A stretch of DNA of 64,000 nucleotides, from positions 620,001 to 684,000 of the forward strand of contig NZ_CP027860.1 of the NCBI RefSeq assembly GCF_003015185.1, written 5' to 3'. Origin of the DNA: Ahniella affigens (GTDB lineage Bacteria > Pseudomonadota > Gammaproteobacteria > Xanthomonadales > Ahniellaceae). The notes below the pieces were generated by a model. It had not been told where the DNA came from. It saw nothing but the letters and a program-made list of their open reading frames with translations, and did no database searches. Made by a program: the position numbers and the translations under genes. Below, piece by piece: positions 27,006 to 37,468 of the stretch; position 1 is the first letter of the stretch, and every line of letters starts with the position of its first letter.

Positions 27006-29381
27006 TCAGAACTCCTGCGAGAACCGCACGCCAAACGTCCGTGGCTGGTTGACCGAGATGTAGCGCTGCGCGCCGCACACGGTTTCCGGACACTGCACAA
27101 AGCGTGAGAACTCGGCCACTTCATCCGTGGCGTTACGCAGGAAGAAGTCGATCGCCATATTGTTCCAGCGGAACCCTGCCGACAGGTCGAGCGTGGTGTA
27201 CGACGGCAGATCACCCAGAATGTCACGCTCTTCAAGACGCAGATCCGACTCGCGCTTGCCCTCGTGCACCAACGTGGCCTGGAAGTATGGCTCGCGCTCC
27301 GAATCCCACGTGTAACGGGCCGTCACGTTGCCTTTGAACTTTGCCGAGATTGGCAGACGCGTGCCGGACGGGGCTTCCGGCTCGGCGCAAGCCGTTACCG
27401 GATTGCCGTCGTCGTCGGTGAAACCGCAATAGTTCTCGGTCAGCTCCGCATCCAGGATCGAAATGCCGCCGCTGAGGCGTAAGTTGTACGTGGCCGCCCA
27501 GGTCAAGTCCGATTCCAAGCCGCGGATGCGGGCCTGGTTGGCGTTCTTGATTTCGGTGAGGCCGTTCAAACCCAACAGCGAGAACTGGAAGTCGTCCCAG
27601 TTTTCCTGGAACACGGCGCCGTTCCACATGACGGTGTTATCGGCCCAGGATGTTTTCCACCCCGCTTCCCAGTTGGTCAGGAAGTCCGATACATACGGCG
27701 GTAGGGTGCCGCGGCGATTGATGCCGCCCGGGCGATAGCCTTCCGACCAGGTGCCGTAGATCATCTTGTCTGGCGTGATCTGCCAGGTCAGATTGAATCG
27801 GCCCAGCCAATCGTCTTCATCGGTGCTCTTGTCCAGATTGATGCAAGGCGCGCCGTTGAAGTCGGTTTGATCGAAGCAAGCCGCTTCACCCGTGCTGCCA
27901 CTGTAGCCGGCGCCAAAGCCGAAGAAGCCCTTCAAGCTGTTTTCGGCCTTGAACACGCGCGCGCCCACCGTGGCGGTCAGTGTTTCGGTCAGGTCGTACG
28001 ACATTTCGCCGAACAGGGCCTCGTCATGATCCTGACGCACCTGCTTCGTCAGCCAAATCGTGTCTTCCCAGCCGGGCACCGAAATTGCCGATGCCAGATT
28101 GTCAATCCGGTAACGCTGCTGAATGTCGTGCGACTGCTGTTGCCAGAACGTACCGACCACAAAGCGGAAGCGCTCGTCAGACGGCGATGCCAGGCGGATT
28201 TCGTGGCTGCGCTTCTTGAATCGGTCTTCGGCCTGGATGTACTGCGCCGGGTTCACCAGGTCGCCGTTGTCATCGTAGAAGTACGTGCCATAGCCGAGCA
28301 GCGTGTCGTACCAGAAGCCGTAGTCCGAGTAGTCGGTTTCCGATTCGATATCGCGCTTCAGATGCGCGAACGCGTAGGTCAGATCGAAGTTGCCGACCTT
28401 GCCCTGCACCGTCAGCGCGATCTGCCGCCAGTCATCATCGGCACGTTCCGGGTAGCCGTGCGAGATGTTGAGCTCGCCCAGACCCTCGTCATAGGCGAAC
28501 AAGCCATTCTGATCCTGGCGCTGCGCCATGATCGTTGGCGTCACCGACCAGTTTTCGTTGAAGTCCAGCTTCAGCGCGGCGCGGGCGCCGGTCGTGGTGA
28601 CATTGTTGTAGTCGTCCTCGACAAACGCGGCGTTGTTGGCGGTAATGCCCGAGGTCGGGAAGGTCCGCTCGCCGTAAACATTGTCGATGTAACCGGCGTC
28701 TTCCTTGGTCCAGCCAACCAGGCGGATGGCGGCCGCTTCCGACAAGGGCAGATTCAAATAGCCTTCGCCGACATATCCGGTGCCACCGGCACTGATCTTG
28801 TTGGCTTCAAGCCCATAGCCGGCCGCAAAACCGCTCGGATCGGGCTTGTTGGTGATGATGCGAATGGTGCCGGCCTGCGAGCTGGCGCCGTACAGCGTGC
28901 CTTGCGGGCCAGCAAGCGCTTCGACGCGCTCCACATCGTAGATATGGACGTCCAGCGCGCCGGTGATCGTCGTGATCGGCTGCTCGTCCAGATACATGCC
29001 GACGCTCGGTTGCGGGCCGGAATGGTTGCCGTTTTCGCCGCTGGCCACACCGCGCATGTAGACGCGGGTGAAGCCCGGACCGCCACTATCCAGCGAAACG
29101 CTGGGCAGGAGCACCGCAAAGTCGTCGAAATCGTTGATGTTCTGTTCCTGCAGGGTTTCCGGGCTCAGCACCTGAATGCTGATCGGCACCTCCTGCAGAT
29201 TCTCCGTGCGTTTTTGCGCTGTGACCGTAATCGTCTCCAGCGTCGCGCCGTCTTTCTCAGCCTCGTCCGTTGCCGCGGCGTCGTCCTGGGCGATAGCGAC
29301 CGTACTGATCGCCAGCCAGATCGCGGCTGCCAATGGTGCCCGGCTGAGCACGCTTCGTCCGTGTTGTTTATGTTTCCTCAT
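27006..29381 (-). CDS. TonB-dependent outer-membrane receptor
   Basis: A 791-residue receptor: signal peptide about 1-30 (APLAAAIWLAISTVAIAQ), a TonB-box-like LETITVTAQKR near 45, and a plug domain with VPISIQVLSPETLQEQNI and FTRVYMRGVASGENGNH. The plug is followed by a 22-strand barrel ending in the terminal aromatic FGVRFSQEF. The plug-barrel layout is like the receptors for uncharacterised substrates common in Xanthomonadales and sphingomonads, so the ligand is unknown. The ATG at 29381 overlaps the upstream sulfotransferase gene by 14 bp, so the two are coupled. A strong hairpin terminator follows. Confidence 0.9.
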   Translation of the reverse strand: MRKHKQHGRSVLSRAPLAAAIWLAISTVAIAQDDAAATDEAEKDGATLETITVTAQKRTENLQEVPISIQVLSPETLQEQNINDFDDFAVLLPSVSLDSGGPGFTRVYMRGVASGENGNHSGPQPSVGMYLDEQPITTITGALDVHIYDVERVEALAGPQGTLYGASSQAGTIRIITNKPDPSGFAAGYGLEANKISAGGTGYVGEGYLNLPLSEAAAIRLVGWTKEDAGYIDNVYGERTFPTSGITANNAAFVEDDYNNVTTTGARAALKLDFNENWSVTPTIMAQRQDQNGLFAYDEGLGELNISHGYPERADDDWRQIALTVQGKVGNFDLTYAFAHLKRDIESETDYSDYGFWYDTLLGYGTYFYDDNGDLVNPAQYIQAEDRFKKRSHEIRLASPSDERFRFVVGTFWQQQSHDIQQRYRIDNLASAISVPGWEDTIWLTKQVRQDHDEALFGEMSYDLTETLTATVGARVFKAENSLKGFFGFGAGYSGSTGEAACFDQTDFNGAPCINLDKSTDEDDWLGRFNLTWQITPDKMIYGTWSEGYRPGGINRRGTLPPYVSDFLTNWEAGWKTSWADNTVMWNGAVFQENWDDFQFSLLGLNGLTEIKNANQARIRGLESDLTWAATYNLRLSGGISILDAELTENYCGFTDDDGNPVTACAEPEAPSGTRLPISAKFKGNVTARYTWDSEREPYFQATLVHEGKRESDLRLEERDILGDLPSYTTLDLSAGFRWNNMAIDFFLRNATDEVAEFSRFVQCPETVCGAQRYISVNQPRTFGVRFSQEF

Positions 29382-31452
29382 AACCAGTCTCCCCTGGGTA
29401 GGATGTCGATTCGTTGTCTTGATCCCCTTCGCCAGTTTCGAAGGAGGGGACCTGCGGATAGTGCTCAAGCACGGGCCCGAGCGCAAGTTTCAGTGGGTCG
29501 AGCCACGGCTCGAAATGCCGCCATTGGTCGACGCCTTCCTTGTAAATCGGTTTTCGGACCTGTTCTGAGCTCGCCGTCCGGACGGGCCGGTTGTTTTCGT
29601 AGAAGCGCAGACAGGCGTCCTCGAACGGGAGGCCACAATAGGCGAGCAGGGCGCGGACTTGCGCTTCAGTGTCGGCCACCATGTCCTCATAGATGACACG
29701 ATGCACGCGACCGGGCAGGACCGCATCGAAATGGGCCATCAGGGCAACATAGTCGCGGTAGTAGGCGCCCAGGTCGCTGAGCCCATAACTGAAGTTCTGG
29801 CCGCGTGCAAAATATTGTTTGAAGCCGGAAAAGCAGCAGGCCAGAGGGTGCCGGCGGGCATCGATGATCTTCGCATTCGGCAGCATCAGATGAATCAGAC
29901 CGATGTGGAAGAAGTTGTTCGGCATCTTGTCGATGAACAACGGCCGGCCCTGTTTGCGCTGAATGCGGGTGCGGTCCAGATAGAACTGGCCGAGCGCCAC
30001 CAGTTCTTCGTTTGGCAGTTCGGTGAGCAACTGATGGTAGGAGCTTAGCCCCTTGGCCTCGGCCCGTTCGCGCAGCGTGCGCGTGATCGAAATGATTTCG
30101 GGCAGCTCCATCGTGCCCTCGACCTGACTGTGACTCGACAGGATCTGCTCGATCAGCGTCGAGCCAGATCGCGGCAGGCCCACGACGAAAATCGGGTCGG
30201 GCGCGGGGTTGCCAAAGCCCTGCCGTTCGGCAAAACAGCTGCGCGTGAAGACCGCTTGGGAGCGCCGGACACGTGCAGTGGCATCGGCCGCGCGATACGG
30301 TACGATGTCGCGGCGTAGGCGGTTGCCCACATCGTAGTGCCGGAATGACACCTCGTACTCGCCTTGGTCCTCAAAGGCCTTGCCGAGCGCAAATTCGAAC
30401 TGCGAGCGCTGATCCGTTGCGAGATCGGCACGCGCCAGCTGGGCCTCAATGGTTGCAACATCGGCAGCGCTGAACCGAAAGGTCTTGAGATTCGCGAGGC
30501 TCCAATACGCCTCGCCGAAGCCTGGTTCCGCGGCAATCGCCTGGCGGTAGGCCGCGATTGAATCGGCCTGGCGTCCGGCCGTTTTCAGCGCGTGCCCATA
30601 GCTCAGCGCAAGCCGGGCTTGATTGGGAAACTGTTTCAGGAGATCGGCATAGAGCGCGAGCGCCGTGTCGTAGTCGCCGGTTCGACAGAGCACGGCGGCC
30701 TTCAGATTGCGGATCGCGGCATGCTCTGGATCAATGTTCAGCAACAACTCGATCTCGGCCAGCGCGGCTTCCGGGTGATTGTGCCGGTGCAGCACGGTGG
30801 CCAACTGCTGGCGGGCCGTGTGGAAGTCCGGCGCGAGCTCCAGACTGCGCCGGAGCAGGTGAATCGCATCGTCGTTACGGCCCAGCCGGCCGGCAACCTC
30901 GGCCATCATCCGAATCGCCGAAACATCTGTCGGGCTCCGGTACAGGCGCTGGCGTAAGCGCTGTTCGGCCTCAGGGATGCGATTCGCGACCAGCGCATCG
31001 GCGGCCTGAAGGAGTTCCGGATCGCGGGCGGAATGGCGGAGATGCCGGGCGAGCGCGCGCTGTGCGCCGTCAGTGTCGTCAACCGCACTCAGATGATCAG
31101 CGAGCGCCAGCCAGACGCCTGGCAAACCCGGGTCCAGGTCGGCTGCTCGCGCCAGGGATCGGCCCGCGGCATCGCCCTTGCCGAGCCGACCAGCGAGCAA
31201 ACCCCATTCGAGCCAAACCGCCGCCGAGCGCGGAAACTGCTGACGCAGCGGGTCCATCACGGCACGGGCGGCGTCGAGACGATTCAGCCGGCGTAGGCAC
31301 GCCGCCTTCAGAAGGCGCGCATCCGCTTGTTCGGGAATGACTTTGAGGATTTCGTCGGTTTGGGCGAGTGCGAGTTCGGGGGTGCGCTGGAGCAGGCTCT
31401 GCGCTTGCTGCAACGCTTGTTGCAGACTGCCGGTGCCCGTATCGGCACTCAT
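29368..31452 (-). CDS. TPR-repeat sulfotransferase-family protein
   Basis: A 694-residue protein. Residues about 5-385 are tetratricopeptide repeats, for example AIRNLKAAVLCRTGDYDTAL. The C-terminal part from about 405 is a PAPS-dependent sulfotransferase domain, with the 5'-phosphosulfate loop VVGLPRSGSTLIEQILSSH. It also has FIDKMPNNFFHIGLIHLM and the 3'-phosphate region NAKIIDARRHPLACCFSG. It is predicted cytosolic and transfers sulfate to an unknown acceptor, perhaps a protein or peptide recognised by the TPRs. ATG 31452 is preferred to GTG 31461. Overlap with the TonB receptor suggests that the sulfated product and the receptor share a substrate, which is inference. Confidence 0.85.
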   Translation of the reverse strand: MSADTGTGSLQQALQQAQSLLQRTPELALAQTDEILKVIPEQADARLLKAACLRRLNRLDAARAVMDPLRQQFPRSAAVWLEWGLLAGRLGKGDAAGRSLARAADLDPGLPGVWLALADHLSAVDDTDGAQRALARHLRHSARDPELLQAADALVANRIPEAEQRLRQRLYRSPTDVSAIRMMAEVAGRLGRNDDAIHLLRRSLELAPDFHTARQQLATVLHRHNHPEAALAEIELLLNIDPEHAAIRNLKAAVLCRTGDYDTALALYADLLKQFPNQARLALSYGHALKTAGRQADSIAAYRQAIAAEPGFGEAYWSLANLKTFRFSAADVATIEAQLARADLATDQRSQFEFALGKAFEDQGEYEVSFRHYDVGNRLRRDIVPYRAADATARVRRSQAVFTRSCFAERQGFGNPAPDPIFVVGLPRSGSTLIEQILSSHSQVEGTMELPEIISITRTLRERAEAKGLSSYHQLLTELPNEELVALGQFYLDRTRIQRKQGRPLFIDKMPNNFFHIGLIHLMLPNAKIIDARRHPLACCFSGFKQYFARGQNFSYGLSDLGAYYRDYVALMAHFDAVLPGRVHRVIYEDMVADTEAQVRALLAYCGLPFEDACLRFYENNRPVRTASSEQVRKPIYKEGVDQWRHFEPWLDPLKLALGPVLEHYPQVPSFETGEGDQDNESTSYPGETGYEET

Positions 31453-31670
31453 GTGGTCCACGCTCGTACGTGGCGGTAAGCAAACTTCTGCATGTCAACC
31501 CGTGCTGCGATGCTGAATCAGATCGCCTACCTTACACCGAAAGCCGCTGCCCTCGAAGCGCCGCCCATGCTCTGGTTGCGTAAGCGCGCCCGGCCATACA
31601 CCGGCCGCGACCTGCCGTCAGGCGCACCATCCGCACCGCGGCGTGCCACGAGCATGAATCGCGATGTGCG

Positions 31671-34600
31671 TTACGCCGCCGGCCACATGGTCTTGGTGAA
31701 TGCATTGAGCGGCTTCGCCTCGCTGAAATGAAAGCCCTGGGCGAGCTCACAGCGGAAGGCCTTCAGAAACGCGAGATCGAGGGCGGTTTCGACGCCTTCG
31801 GCAACAATCAGCAACCCAAGCGTGTGTCCGAGCGCAATGATCGACCGGCAAATCGCTGCGCTGTCCTCGCTGGAGCTGAGGCCGAACACGAAACTCTTGT
31901 CGATCTTGAGCTTCTGGACCGGGAACCGCTTCAGGTAGGCGAGCGACGAATAGCCCGTGCCAAAATCGTCGACTGCGAGCCCAATCCCCAGGGCACGCAG
32001 GCCATGCATGATGTCGGTCGCCGCATCATGATCGTGCATCAGCACAGTTTCGGTCAGTTCGAGCTCCAGTTGCTCCGGCCGCAGCCCATGCTGCGTCAGG
32101 CAGAACGCCAAGTGGTTCGTCAGATCGAGATCGCGGAACTGAGCCAGCGACAAGTTGAGTGCGAGCCGGGCCTGGGTCTGCTCACGCTTTTGCCAAGCGG
32201 CCAGTTCGGCGCACGCCTGGCTGATCACCCAATGGCCGAGCGGCACGATCAGGCCCGATTGCTCGGCAATGGGGATGAACCGGTCGGGCAGGATCAATCC
32301 TTGAGTCGGATGCCGCCAGCGCACCAGTGCTTCGAAACCGTACAAATTCCCGCGCTCGACTTGAATGACGGGCTGGAAGTGCAGTTCGAACTGTTGCTCG
32401 TGTACGGCTATGGTGAGCTCGTCCAGCAGCGTCTTGCGCTCGATCAGCGCGGCATGCAGCTCCTTGGTGAAGAACCGGTAGGTGTTCCGGCCTTCCGCTT
32501 TGGCGTGGTACATCGCGAGATCGACCTTGCGAAGCAACTCGTCCGCCTGATCGTCATCAATCGGGCACAACGCAATGCCGATACTCGCGCCCATCTGCAC
32601 GCGCTGGCCGTTCAGTTCGACCGGTTCTGACAAGGTTTCCAGCGCTCGGCCAGCAATGATTGCCGCCATCGCCGGATCATCGAGCTCGGGAAGCAGTACA
32701 CCGAATTCGTCGCCACCGAGTCGCGCCAGAGTGTCGCCCCGGCGGATGCAACCGAGCAGTCGTTGTGCGACGACTCGCAGCAGTTGGTCGCCGGCTTCGT
32801 GCCCAAGTGAATCGTTGGCCAGCTTGAAGTGATCCAGATCAATCAGCAGCAGTCCCATCAGGCTGGCATCGATCTGGCTGCGCTCGACCGCCCGCGCTAG
32901 GCGATCTCGGAATAGTGTACGGTTGGGTAGGCCAGTCAGCACATCATGCGTGGCGAGGAGCCGAACCTGCTCCTCGTTCCGCAAGCGTTCCGTAATGTCA
33001 CTGACTTGAACGTTGTAACGGCCGAACTTCGGACCCCGCCAGTAGCTGACCGACACTTCGGCCGGGAACGCCGTGCCATCGCGGCGCTGCGCGCTGATCT
33101 GGCGAATCTGGCTGGCGGCCCGGCTGCCAATATCGAGTGTCGTGTCGGCACCAATTTCCTGACGGGGATCCCAGCTCATCAGTTGCTGAAAGGGCAGCCC
33201 GCGCCACTCCACACTACGGAAACCGAACATCTGATCGGCAGCGCGATTTGCATCGACGATCTGGCCATGGTCATCGACCTGGATCAGGGCGTCATGGGCG
33301 AGCTCGGCGACGGCCCGAAACTGTTCCGCCGCGGTCTCCGCCGCCTCGGCATTGACCGCGATCCGGTCCGCATACTGGTTGATCTGGCCCGCGAGCAGTC
33401 CGATTTCGTCGGTACTCGCCACCACCACATGTTGTCCCTGCTCCGAAGCGTTTGCCGTGTTCAGTTGTTCGGCGAGCTGCTGAATCGGCTCCACCAGCAT
33501 CCGGCGCAACATCCAACCGGCGAGCACCATGACAGCCACGATCGTCAGCACCAGGGCGGTCGCGACGCGCCGCATGATTGCGAACACGGATTCCCGGACC
33601 AGCCGTTCGGGCTGCACGAGGACCAGTTGCCAATTCGAGTTTGCTTGAATCAGGTGCGTCAGGAGCACCGGTTCATTGAGGAGTGGGTCGGTTTGCAGCG
33701 TCTCCTGCCGGAGGAACGCTGGGTGATTCGCTGGCGCTTGCAGTTGCATCGCAATGCGCAGCGACTCGTCGGCGTCGATCGTCGGCGTCGCACTGTCGAT
33801 CTTCTCAGCCAGAATCTCAGCGCCCCGGGGCACCGGCATGGGCAATGGTTGCAGCAGCCAGTCGGACATTGCCCGATAGGCCGGATGGGTGCTGGCAAAT
33901 ACGGCCAGCGACTCGACCGGCTGCGGCGTGATCTGATTGCCTCGGTCGTGGGTGGCGTGCGGCGCGGTTACGAGTACGCCATTGCGATCGAGCGCAAACG
34001 CATACCCGCTAAATTCGTGCCCGCGATTGATCAGGAACTGCTGCAACCCGGACAACTTCAGGTCAACCGTACTGACCCCGCTGAATTGCCCCTCGTGATG
34101 CATTGCCATGGTACAGGTGACCATGGGCTCGGCACTGTAAGGGTCTCGATACGAGCGCGACCAATAACAGCGCCCACCTTGTTGGTGCCGGGCCGGCACG
34201 TACCATTCCTCGTCATGGTAGCCCGGGCCCGCCAGCGTGTTGTAATCGTCAAAATACTGCAACGCCCCGCTGGGCGCGCGGCCCCAGAAAAAGCTGCGCC
34301 GGGCGCGGCTCGAATCAAAGGTGTAGGGCTCGGGCCAGATGCCGCCGCCAGCGATCAAATCGGTCCGGCCATCGATGTTGATGATCTGGGGCACCAGCGC
34401 CATCCACAGGGATTCGTCCTTGGGCAGATTCTCGCCCAGCTTGCTCAACGCCGCCGCGAGGCCCTCAGCGACCGCCAACTCGCGATTGACCTCGCTGGCC
34501 AATTGTTCGGCGTTGCGCTTTGCCAATTCGCGCTCTCGGCCCAGCAGCAGTTCGTACCCGCGCGCATAGAGCACGGCCAGCACGGCCGACAGCATCATCA

Positions 34601-34682
34601 CCAGAATGACCAGCAAACCAAGCATCAGCTTGGCGCGCATGCTGCGGTGAAATGGCACACGCAGGGGCTGTATTTCCGTCAT
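31671..34682 (-). CDS. Membrane c-di-GMP protein: dCache-HAMP-PAS-GGDEF-EAL
   Basis: A 1003-residue sensor. A helix at about 20-42 (AKLMLGLLVILVMMLSAVLAV) is followed by a periplasmic double-Cache domain (FFWGRAPSGALQYFDDYN). A second helix near 360-385 and a HAMP region precede PAS (VAELAHDALIQVDDHGQIVD) and GGDEF with intact GGDEF and an RRGD inhibitory site. The EAL domain has EALVRW, ELELTET and VDDFGTGYSSLAYLK. Both catalytic motifs look intact, so it could make or break down c-di-GMP depending on the signal. It stands alone on the minus strand, with 483 bp to the divergent maeB. The ligand is unknown. Confidence 0.92.
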   Translation of the reverse strand: MTEIQPLRVPFHRSMRAKLMLGLLVILVMMLSAVLAVLYARGYELLLGRERELAKRNAEQLASEVNRELAVAEGLAAALSKLGENLPKDESLWMALVPQIINIDGRTDLIAGGGIWPEPYTFDSSRARRSFFWGRAPSGALQYFDDYNTLAGPGYHDEEWYVPARHQQGGRCYWSRSYRDPYSAEPMVTCTMAMHHEGQFSGVSTVDLKLSGLQQFLINRGHEFSGYAFALDRNGVLVTAPHATHDRGNQITPQPVESLAVFASTHPAYRAMSDWLLQPLPMPVPRGAEILAEKIDSATPTIDADESLRIAMQLQAPANHPAFLRQETLQTDPLLNEPVLLTHLIQANSNWQLVLVQPERLVRESVFAIMRRVATALVLTIVAVMVLAGWMLRRMLVEPIQQLAEQLNTANASEQGQHVVVASTDEIGLLAGQINQYADRIAVNAEAAETAAEQFRAVAELAHDALIQVDDHGQIVDANRAADQMFGFRSVEWRGLPFQQLMSWDPRQEIGADTTLDIGSRAASQIRQISAQRRDGTAFPAEVSVSYWRGPKFGRYNVQVSDITERLRNEEQVRLLATHDVLTGLPNRTLFRDRLARAVERSQIDASLMGLLLIDLDHFKLANDSLGHEAGDQLLRVVAQRLLGCIRRGDTLARLGGDEFGVLLPELDDPAMAAIIAGRALETLSEPVELNGQRVQMGASIGIALCPIDDDQADELLRKVDLAMYHAKAEGRNTYRFFTKELHAALIERKTLLDELTIAVHEQQFELHFQPVIQVERGNLYGFEALVRWRHPTQGLILPDRFIPIAEQSGLIVPLGHWVISQACAELAAWQKREQTQARLALNLSLAQFRDLDLTNHLAFCLTQHGLRPEQLELELTETVLMHDHDAATDIMHGLRALGIGLAVDDFGTGYSSLAYLKRFPVQKLKIDKSFVFGLSSSEDSAAICRSIIALGHTLGLLIVAEGVETALDLAFLKAFRCELAQGFHFSEAKPLNAFTKTMWPAA

Positions 34683-35165
34683 GCCTCGGTCCTTGGTGTA
34701 CGGTTTGTCCCGACGCTTTGGGGTTCCCCAGCGGCCGGCAGCATTTGGTGTGCCTGAGACCCAGCCGGTGCGTCATGCTTCGGTCGGGGATCATTGACCT
34801 GAGCCGGGCAGTAGGTACTGCACAGCATCGAAGCACGATTGATCAGGGTGTTCGAAAGCTCGCATTTTGGCCATGCGAATGCAATGGTACCAACGCCAGA
34901 TTCGATACGAACGCTTGTTCTGTTTCGTCAGGTCAGTTTGACGATCAGGGGAGGGTCTGAATAAATCCATCCATGGCCCGCATCGCCTCTGAACTTGTTC
35001 AGAGGCTCCCAAGCAGAATCAACCACTTGCACAAACGATTAACGGCGATTCGGCCATGCTCTTCTGCCGCGGCCGATCTTTCGGCGCCGGGGCCGATCGG
35101 CCATGGGTTGTTCAGATCGGTCTGCTATATATTCGGAACATCCCCTTTTGCTCAGTGCGGTACCC
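34683..35165. other. Divergent intergenic region with palindrome repeat
   Basis: This 483-bp region between the divergent GGDEF-EAL gene and maeB should hold both promoters. It contains the second copy of the palindromic element (34951-35005). No gene is supported. Confidence 0.6.
34951..35005. repeat. Palindrome-bearing repeat element, copy 2
   Basis: GAGGGTCTGAATAAATCCAT (34951-34970) is followed by the perfect palindrome CCTCTGAACTTGTTCAGAGG at 34986-35005, identical to 7452-7471. The two parts are closer here than in the copy at 7372-7471. Confidence 0.8.
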
Positions 35166-37460
35166 ATGTCTCTGTCCGAAGAACTCAAGAAGCAAGCCCT
35201 GGACTATCACCGGCAACACCCGCCAGGAAAGATCAAAGTCACCGCGACCAAGTCTCTGGTGACCCAAAAGGACTTGTCCCTGGCGTACTCGCCGGGTGTG
35301 GCGGCCGCTTGCGAGGAGATTGTCAGAGACCCGAGCACGGCGAGCTTGTATACCGCCCGTGGCAATCTGGTAGCGGTGATCTCCAATGGCACCGCGGTGC
35401 TTGGTCTCGGGCCCATCGGTGCGCTGGCGTCGAAGCCGGTGATGGAAGGCAAGGGTGTGCTGTTCCAAAAATTTGCCGGCATCGACGTGTTCGACATCGA
35501 AGTCAATGAGCGGGACCCGGACAAACTCGTGGACATAATTGCCGCGTTGGAGCCGACGTTTGGCGGGATCAATCTGGAAGACATCAAGGCGCCCGAGTGC
35601 TTCTACATTGAAAAGAAGCTGCGTGAACGCGTCAAGATTCCAGTCTTCCACGACGATCAGCATGGCACGGCCATCATTGTGGGTGCGGCGGTACTGAATG
35701 CGCTGCATATTGTCGGCAAGAAGATCGATGAAGTCCGGTTGGCCTGTTCGGGCGCCGGCGCGGCCGGGATCGCGTGTCTCGACATGCTCGTCGCTTTGGG
35801 CTTGAAGAAAGAGAACATCCTCGTGGTCGATCGCAACGGCGTGGTCTATGAAGGCCGCGCCGAGGACATGGATGCCGACAAGCTCCGTTATGCGCGGCCG
35901 ACGGCCAAGCGCACCCTCGCTGAAATCGTCGATGGCGCAGACATTTTTCTGGGCTTGAGTGCCGCCGGGGTGCTGAAGCCGGACATGGTCAAGACCATGG
36001 CCGAGCGCCCGGTGATTCTGGCGCTCGCCAACCCGACGCCCGAGATATTGCCCGAGCTGGCGTTGGAAGCGCGTCCTGACTGCATCATTGCGACGGGTCG
36101 CAGCGACTATCCGAACCAGGTCAACAATGCGCTGTGTTTCCCGTACATTTTTCGTGGCGCGCTGGATGTGGGCGCGACCACCATCAACGAGGCGATGAAG
36201 CTTGCTTGCGTGCATGCCATTGCAGCGCTGGCGCGGCGAGAAGCATCCGATGTCGCAGCCGCCGCGTACGGCGGGCGGTCAGTCAGCTTCGGTCCGGAGT
36301 ACTTGATCCCGCAGCCCTTTGATCCGCGCCTGATCGTCGAATTGGCGCCGGCAGTTGCCAAGGCGGCAATGGATACCGGTATCGCCACGCGTCCCATGGC
36401 CGACCTCGCGGCGTACAAGGAAAAACTCCAGCAGTTCATCTTCCGGACCGGGCTCCTGATGAAGCCCATTTTCGAACGCGCGCGGAGCGAACCGCAGCGT
36501 GTTGCGTTTGCCGAAGGTGAGGAGGAAACCGTACTGCGCGCGGTGCAGACCATCGTTGACGAGCGATTGGCGCGGCCCATTTTGATTGGGCGCCCCGCCG
36601 TGATCGAACGACGGATTCAGAAGCTCGGTCTGCGGCTGGAGGCAGGCCGTGACTTCGAGCTGACCAATATCGATGACGATCCACGCTTCAACCGCTATTG
36701 GCAGCGTTACCACGAAACGATGCAGCGGCGCGGGGTCACGCCCGACGGCGCGAAAGCCATCATGCGCTCCCGCGCCACGGTCGTTGCGTCGATCATGGTC
36801 GATACGGGCGAGGCCGATGCGCTGATTTGCGGCCTGGTCGGACGCTATCACCGCAAGCTCAAGCATGTGCTGGACGTGATTCCGCTCGACAAGGGCGTGC
36901 AGTCGGTCGCCGCCATGACGGCCGTGGCGAATGATCGCGGCACGTTCTTCTTCCTCGATACACATGTGCAGGCCGAACCCACGGCCGAGCAACTGGCCGA
37001 AGCCACGTTGCAGGCCACGTATCGGTTACGCCTCTTTGGTATCACCCCCAAAGTGGCGCTGTTGTCACATTCCAACTTCGGGTCGCACGACACCGCGAGC
37101 GCCCGCAAAATGCAGCGTGTCCGCGAGCTGGTGCTGGAGCGCGCGCCGCGTCTTGAGATCGAAGGCGAGATGCACGCTGATGCCGCGTTGAACGAAGCCA
37201 TTCGGAATCGCCTGTTCCCGAATTCGCGACTGACCGGCATGGCCAATCTGTTTGTGTGCCCGAACCTCGATGCCGCGAACATCGCCTACAACATCACCCG
37301 TCAGATGACCGACGGGGTGGCGATTGGTCCGATTCTGATGGGGATCTCGAAGCCCGCGCACGTGCTGACGCCGGCCTCCACGGTTCGCCGGGTCGTCAAC
37401 ATGACGGCGCTTGCGGCGGTCGAAGCGCAGATTCGCGAGCGCATGGGCGGCCCGGTCTGA
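35166..37460 (+). CDS. maeB: NADP-dependent malic enzyme with phosphotransacetylase-like domain
   Basis: Decarboxylates malate to pyruvate with NADP+, linking the TCA cycle to pyruvate and NADPH. The 764-residue protein has the malic domain to about 165 ([35 protein letters not shown]), the NADP domain with [19 protein letters not shown], and from about 430 a PTA-like domain. That last part is typical of the long MaeB form and usually regulatory. The ATG at 35166 matches the family start [15 protein letters not shown]. The GNAT gene follows 9 bp later. Confidence 0.95.
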   Translation: MSLSEELKKQALDYHRQHPPGKIKVTATKSLVTQKDLSLAYSPGVAAACEEIVRDPSTASLYTARGNLVAVISNGTAVLGLGPIGALASKPVMEGKGVLFQKFAGIDVFDIEVNERDPDKLVDIIAALEPTFGGINLEDIKAPECFYIEKKLRERVKIPVFHDDQHGTAIIVGAAVLNALHIVGKKIDEVRLACSGAGAAGIACLDMLVALGLKKENILVVDRNGVVYEGRAEDMDADKLRYARPTAKRTLAEIVDGADIFLGLSAAGVLKPDMVKTMAERPVILALANPTPEILPELALEARPDCIIATGRSDYPNQVNNALCFPYIFRGALDVGATTINEAMKLACVHAIAALARREASDVAAAAYGGRSVSFGPEYLIPQPFDPRLIVELAPAVAKAAMDTGIATRPMADLAAYKEKLQQFIFRTGLLMKPIFERARSEPQRVAFAEGEEETVLRAVQTIVDERLARPILIGRPAVIERRIQKLGLRLEAGRDFELTNIDDDPRFNRYWQRYHETMQRRGVTPDGAKAIMRSRATVVASIMVDTGEADALICGLVGRYHRKLKHVLDVIPLDKGVQSVAAMTAVANDRGTFFFLDTHVQAEPTAEQLAEATLQATYRLRLFGITPKVALLSHSNFGSHDTASARKMQRVRELVLERAPRLEIEGEMHADAALNEAIRNRLFPNSRLTGMANLFVCPNLDAANIAYNITRQMTDGVAIGPILMGISKPAHVLTPASTVRRVVNMTALAAVEAQIRERMGGPV

Positions 37461-37468
37461 GTTCCACG

